DNA of 64,000 nt. Origin: Mastigias papua (Eukaryota > Cnidaria > Scyphozoa > Rhizostomeae > Mastigiidae). Positions 38,172-64,000 of the stretch are shown here, one piece after another; position 1 is the stretch's first letter; each line of letters starts with the position of its first letter. The position numbers were made by a program, and so were the translations under genes. Below the pieces are notes generated by a model. The model was not told the DNA's origin. It saw only the letters and a program-made list of their open reading frames with translations, and did not search any database. The stretch lies in contig OZ025287.1 of NCBI GenBank assembly GCA_964019165.1, positions 9,222,649-9,286,648 of the forward strand, written 5' to 3'.

Positions 38172-38297
38172 ACTTGAAAGTTTTTCTCGCACAGTACTGA
38201 AACTTTCTTAGCTTTTTCATGATTTCAAAACTGAAGCTTTCAGAAAATTTTCTCACTAAGAACGGTCAAGTTTGCGTTAACACCAAAAGACAGGCAC

Positions 38298-38337
<40 letters not shown>

Positions 38338-38338
38338 G

Positions 38339-38413
<75 letters not shown>
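38298..38413. repeat. (ATC)n microsatellite
   Basis: About 38 ATC units with one variant cgtc. The following aatttatttacagttggctg resembles the 3'-end sequence of the minus-strand LINE at 45828, so the tract may be the tail of a minus-strand LINE. Confidence 0.9.
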
Positions 38414-39840
38414 ATTTATTTACAGTTGGCTGTATTTATAGCTAAAAAAGAAGCTAATTAAGGCCAACCTAAACTAACTCTAAAACTAAGAGACTAAAAA
38501 CAAAGAGAATATAAATACAGAACTAAGCCAAAAAACCTAAATCTTTAATATAAACTTTGCACAATCTTCAGTTGCAAGGCATTCTGTTCCACTGTTTTAT
38601 TTTTCTTTTAAATTCACACACTCACCACACAATGATAAGACTGTACTACATAGAAACAGTTACGAGGCTGACACAAGAAATCAATGTACATTAAGCAAAA
38701 GAGATGCTTGTCATTCGTCGATATTGGAACTTTAAAGATCTACCTATTATCAATTTTCGTGGGTCTCAGAAGTCCCGTGCTGAACTTTCTTAACTTTCTG
38801 AACGTTCGAGCAATACTTTCTTATAAGCCGCTTTCTCAAACTACCTTTCATGTAGAAATTCATTCATTCATTTATTCATTCATTCTTTCATTCGTTCATT
38901 CATTCAGTCATTCATTCAGTCATTCATTCAGTCATTCATTCAGTCATTCATTCATTTCATTTTAAATTCTTTAAGCAGAGTAAAGTATGCAGCTAAAAAC
39001 TGATTTTTATACTGCCATGCAAAATAGTTAATAAATAATAAAGAAACTAAATAGTCTAATTAGAATTATATAAAAAAGGAAATTACAATAAGAACTACAT
39101 ACAATAATGCAATAGAAAAGAAAATTAAAAGGCAATTTAAAAGTAACGGAGTTAACAAAGGATTCCTTACTGATGTTGTATACATTTTTTAATTGAAATT
39201 CAGTTTGCGCAGTTTTGGCGTCAACACTTGGAAAGCATCGCGTCAAAGTACATTGAGAAAACGAATACTGTTACAAATGGGGCCGGTTCCGTTGGTGGTT
39301 TTTAGGGGAAGCACAGTCTGCCAAACCGTATAAAAATCTCATCATACACTAAAGAATTAAAAAGAATGGTAAAAAGTTGGAAGGGTAAAAATTGCACCTG
39401 TAGAAATTACTTGTACAAATATCTTCGGAAGTCTTTTTGTAAATTTATGATGTTTTTAAATTTTGTTTGTCCTTAATATTATTGTATATTTTCCTTCTGT
39501 AGATAGTTGAATTGAACTGGCTGTTGTATGTACTTTTAGGTGCCGAATAAGTCTGGGGATCATAATAAGCTGGTAGTGGAAAATTCCCAAGATGAAACAA
39601 GCCGGGGGTCGGAATGAGCGGGGGGTTGGAAATCGGTCTTAAGTGATACCAATCTGTTTTCATGCAAAAATCCCGATAAAAACCTCTGCAAATAATATTC
39701 AGTCATTATTTGGTCACGATTAAAGCATTCGTAAAACTAAAATACTACATCAAAGTATTGTAGGGTACATCGCAGTTATGTAAATTCAAACTCAACAGCT
39801 CAATTTTATGCAGGCGTATTTGAGTAAGAAAGTGATAGGC
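38414..39840. other. Probable degenerate LINE 3' sequence, no gene
   Basis: Minus-strand sequence downstream of the ATC tail contains weak LINE-like phrases (for example a short KIKQWNRMP) but too many stops to call an ORF. An ATTC microsatellite lies at 38859-38957. Confidence 0.35.
38859..38957. repeat. (ATTC)n / ATTCAGTC microsatellite
   Basis: A cattcatt run turning into a regular cattcattcagt higher-order unit. Confidence 0.9.
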
Positions 39841-39980
39841 GGTGGCCCTAATAAATTTTAAATTTTTTTATCACGGTGGCCCCGCTAACCAAGAGTTGCT
39901 GCTTTTGAGGGGACCGTGGAAAAAACCTAATTACAATGCTACTAAAACAAAAAAGAATATTTACAATGTTAAATTAGAAT
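39841..39980 (-). mobile_element. LINE 3'-UTR hairpin fragment
   Basis: CACGGTGGCCCCGCT and GGGGACCGTG form a stem. The same arrangement, cacggtaacccc ... gggggccgtg, ends the longer LINE fragment at 57840-58690, so this is a 3'-UTR-only, 5'-truncated copy on the minus strand. Confidence 0.55.
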
Positions 39981-40480
39981 AAATGAAAAATTAAAATAAG
40001 AAGGGGGGTCAGAAATTTATTTCAAAAAGATAGGCACGGGGGACACCTACTTGGGATCTAAACGTAGGCTATTGTAGATACAAACTTTATAGATGATGAT
40101 AAATGAATAAATAAGCGTATAATTGTATACTTTAAAGATTTTTTCTTTTATGGCAAGGACAGTGAACGCATCCTGTGCAAAACGCCTTTAATTTTTGCGA
40201 AGTTGTACGGAACTGAAATTAGTCTTTATCGTCGCATTTCTTATCGCCTCTCATTATGATATGCATGGTTACGAGGTTTGCCTCTTTGGTGAACTACACT
40301 GTATGAAACATCTGCGTCGTTATTTTGTGTATTGATAGCGTCTGGCAGGTCATTGGTAGCTGCCAGTTCTAAATTCGCTAAAGATTTTGGCTACACAGAG
40401 AGATAGCATGATAAACTATCCTATGTAGAATATTTTATGGTATATAAATAAGACTATTTTAATCATGTGATTGTCTCTAG
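39981..40480. other. Gene-free stretch before the first PPP6R coding exon
   Basis: It ends at the acceptor TCTCTAG (40479-40480). No upstream non-coding exon is identifiable. Confidence 0.4.
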
Positions 40481-40488
40481 ACCTCAGA

Positions 40489-63057
<22,569 letters not shown>

Positions 63058-64000
63058 GTAAGTTTGTCATGGTTTTTCCTCTCTTATACTAATTTTCTTT
63101 CATAAACATAACGGCTGTAAGTATAACTAGGGTAGTATTGGAGAGATATTATGCATAATGCTACCCTATATGTTACTGCAGGGAAAATTTTAAAAATTGC
63201 CAAAATTGATATCCGTCCAAATTTATTGAGATTCTACTCTTATGTCACAAATGGACGGCGGTTAGAACAGTATGGGTAGCTGGAGATTTCCTAGAAATTG
63301 CGCAAACGGTGGGGGGCTGGAATAAACGGGGTAGGTGGAAGATTTCTCTATTTGTAATAGGTATAGGTCGAGTTCACAAGTCGCTTGAACTGTAGACAAA
63401 CATGAAAAGCGCGATTTTTCATGTTACTTAACACTCGACCTACAAACGTAACAATAGTAAACTAACAGGTTTCTAGAATAAGGATTTCGTGGGTTGATAT
63501 TTTATTAGCAGCAATTACGGGGGGGGGGTACGCTTATTCGGGACTCAAGGACAAACATTTTCTGCTCTAGTTTATACATAAATGAAAGCATTGCATTGCA
63601 AATTGATGAAGTAAATTCAAACAATAACTAAGCAAGATTTATCTTGGACTAAAATTTCAGCTGACTGCCATTCAGAAGCACATAGGCCTATTTTTACCCT
63701 GAATTTAATAGAGATAAATGATAGTTGAAATAAGCATACTTTTGGGGTTGAATGTTAAAAACAGCTAATCATAGCAACGGTAAGGCTGAACCAGAGCAAT
63801 GCTTATAAAGAAACTAGTGTGTTATCATTCCTTGTGATTCATGATGATTAAGCGTTATGCATTATAATGCATTATGATTCACGGTGATTAACCGTTTGAT
63901 TCTCAATCATAATCTTTGATTCAGCGCAGTTAACTTTTGAGTTTTGACTGCTTCGTTTTGATTCTTGATGATTTAATTAGTTTTCCGAGCTGCTGTGGCT
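63058..64000. other. PPP6R intron running off the window
   Basis: After the donor at 63057 no further exon is recognised. A short imperfect inverted repeat (agggtagtatt ... aatgctaccct) lies near 63130-63167, and attatgattcacg-like phrases repeat near 63830-63930. Confidence 0.5.

Overview
This is a window of an animal (metazoan) nuclear genome. Every recognisable gene is split into short exons by GT-AG introns with consistent phases, the DNA is AT-rich, and microsatellites, minisatellites and degenerate transposons fill the introns and gaps. The protein families (ApeC/apextrin domain, synaptotagmin, LDL-receptor class A plus EGF, SAPS subunit of protein phosphatase 6) and the abundance of Penelope-like elements and MITEs fit a marine invertebrate such as a cnidarian, mollusc, hemichordate or amphioxus. 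The sequence alone does not let me choose between them.

All six genes are on the + strand. (1) 782-3199: a synaptotagmin-like tandem-C2 membrane protein, 4 exons. (2) 5882-9500: a secreted-then-anchored single-ApeC-domain protein, with a non-coding first exon ending at 4739. (3) 11293-13096: a 113-residue secreted LDLa+EGF protein, 3 exons. (4) 14848-23130: a complete transaldolase of 324 residues, 10 exons, with catalytic residues present. (5) 26123-28417: a membrane-anchored SGNH/PC-esterase-like protein with a hevein-like cysteine motif, 5' end uncertain. (6) 40489-63057 and beyond: the SAPS-domain regulatory subunit of protein phosphatase 6 (PPP6R), 20 coding exons found, 3' end outside the window. 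No shared pathway or operon links these genes; they are ordinary neighbours.

The accessory interest lies in the repeats. A Penelope-like retroelement with a YVDD reverse transcriptase and GIY-YIG endonuclease sits in a PPP6R intron. It is bounded by two 292-bp inverted repeats that each carry a hammerhead-ribozyme motif, and it lies between (TA)n tracts. A second hammerhead-like relic lies beside another (TA)n tract at 47.7 kb. A SINE family with 5S-rRNA-like internal promoter motifs occurs three times, always antisense to PPP6R. At least ten short terminal-inverted-repeat (TIR) elements are visible, several with clear target-site duplications (TSDs). One is nested inside a relative of another copy that shows the uninterrupted site.

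The region 28.4-40.4 kb has no gene I can support. It holds LINE, SINE and MITE remnants, hairpins and low-complexity DNA, and probably also the unseen 5' non-coding exon(s) of PPP6R.
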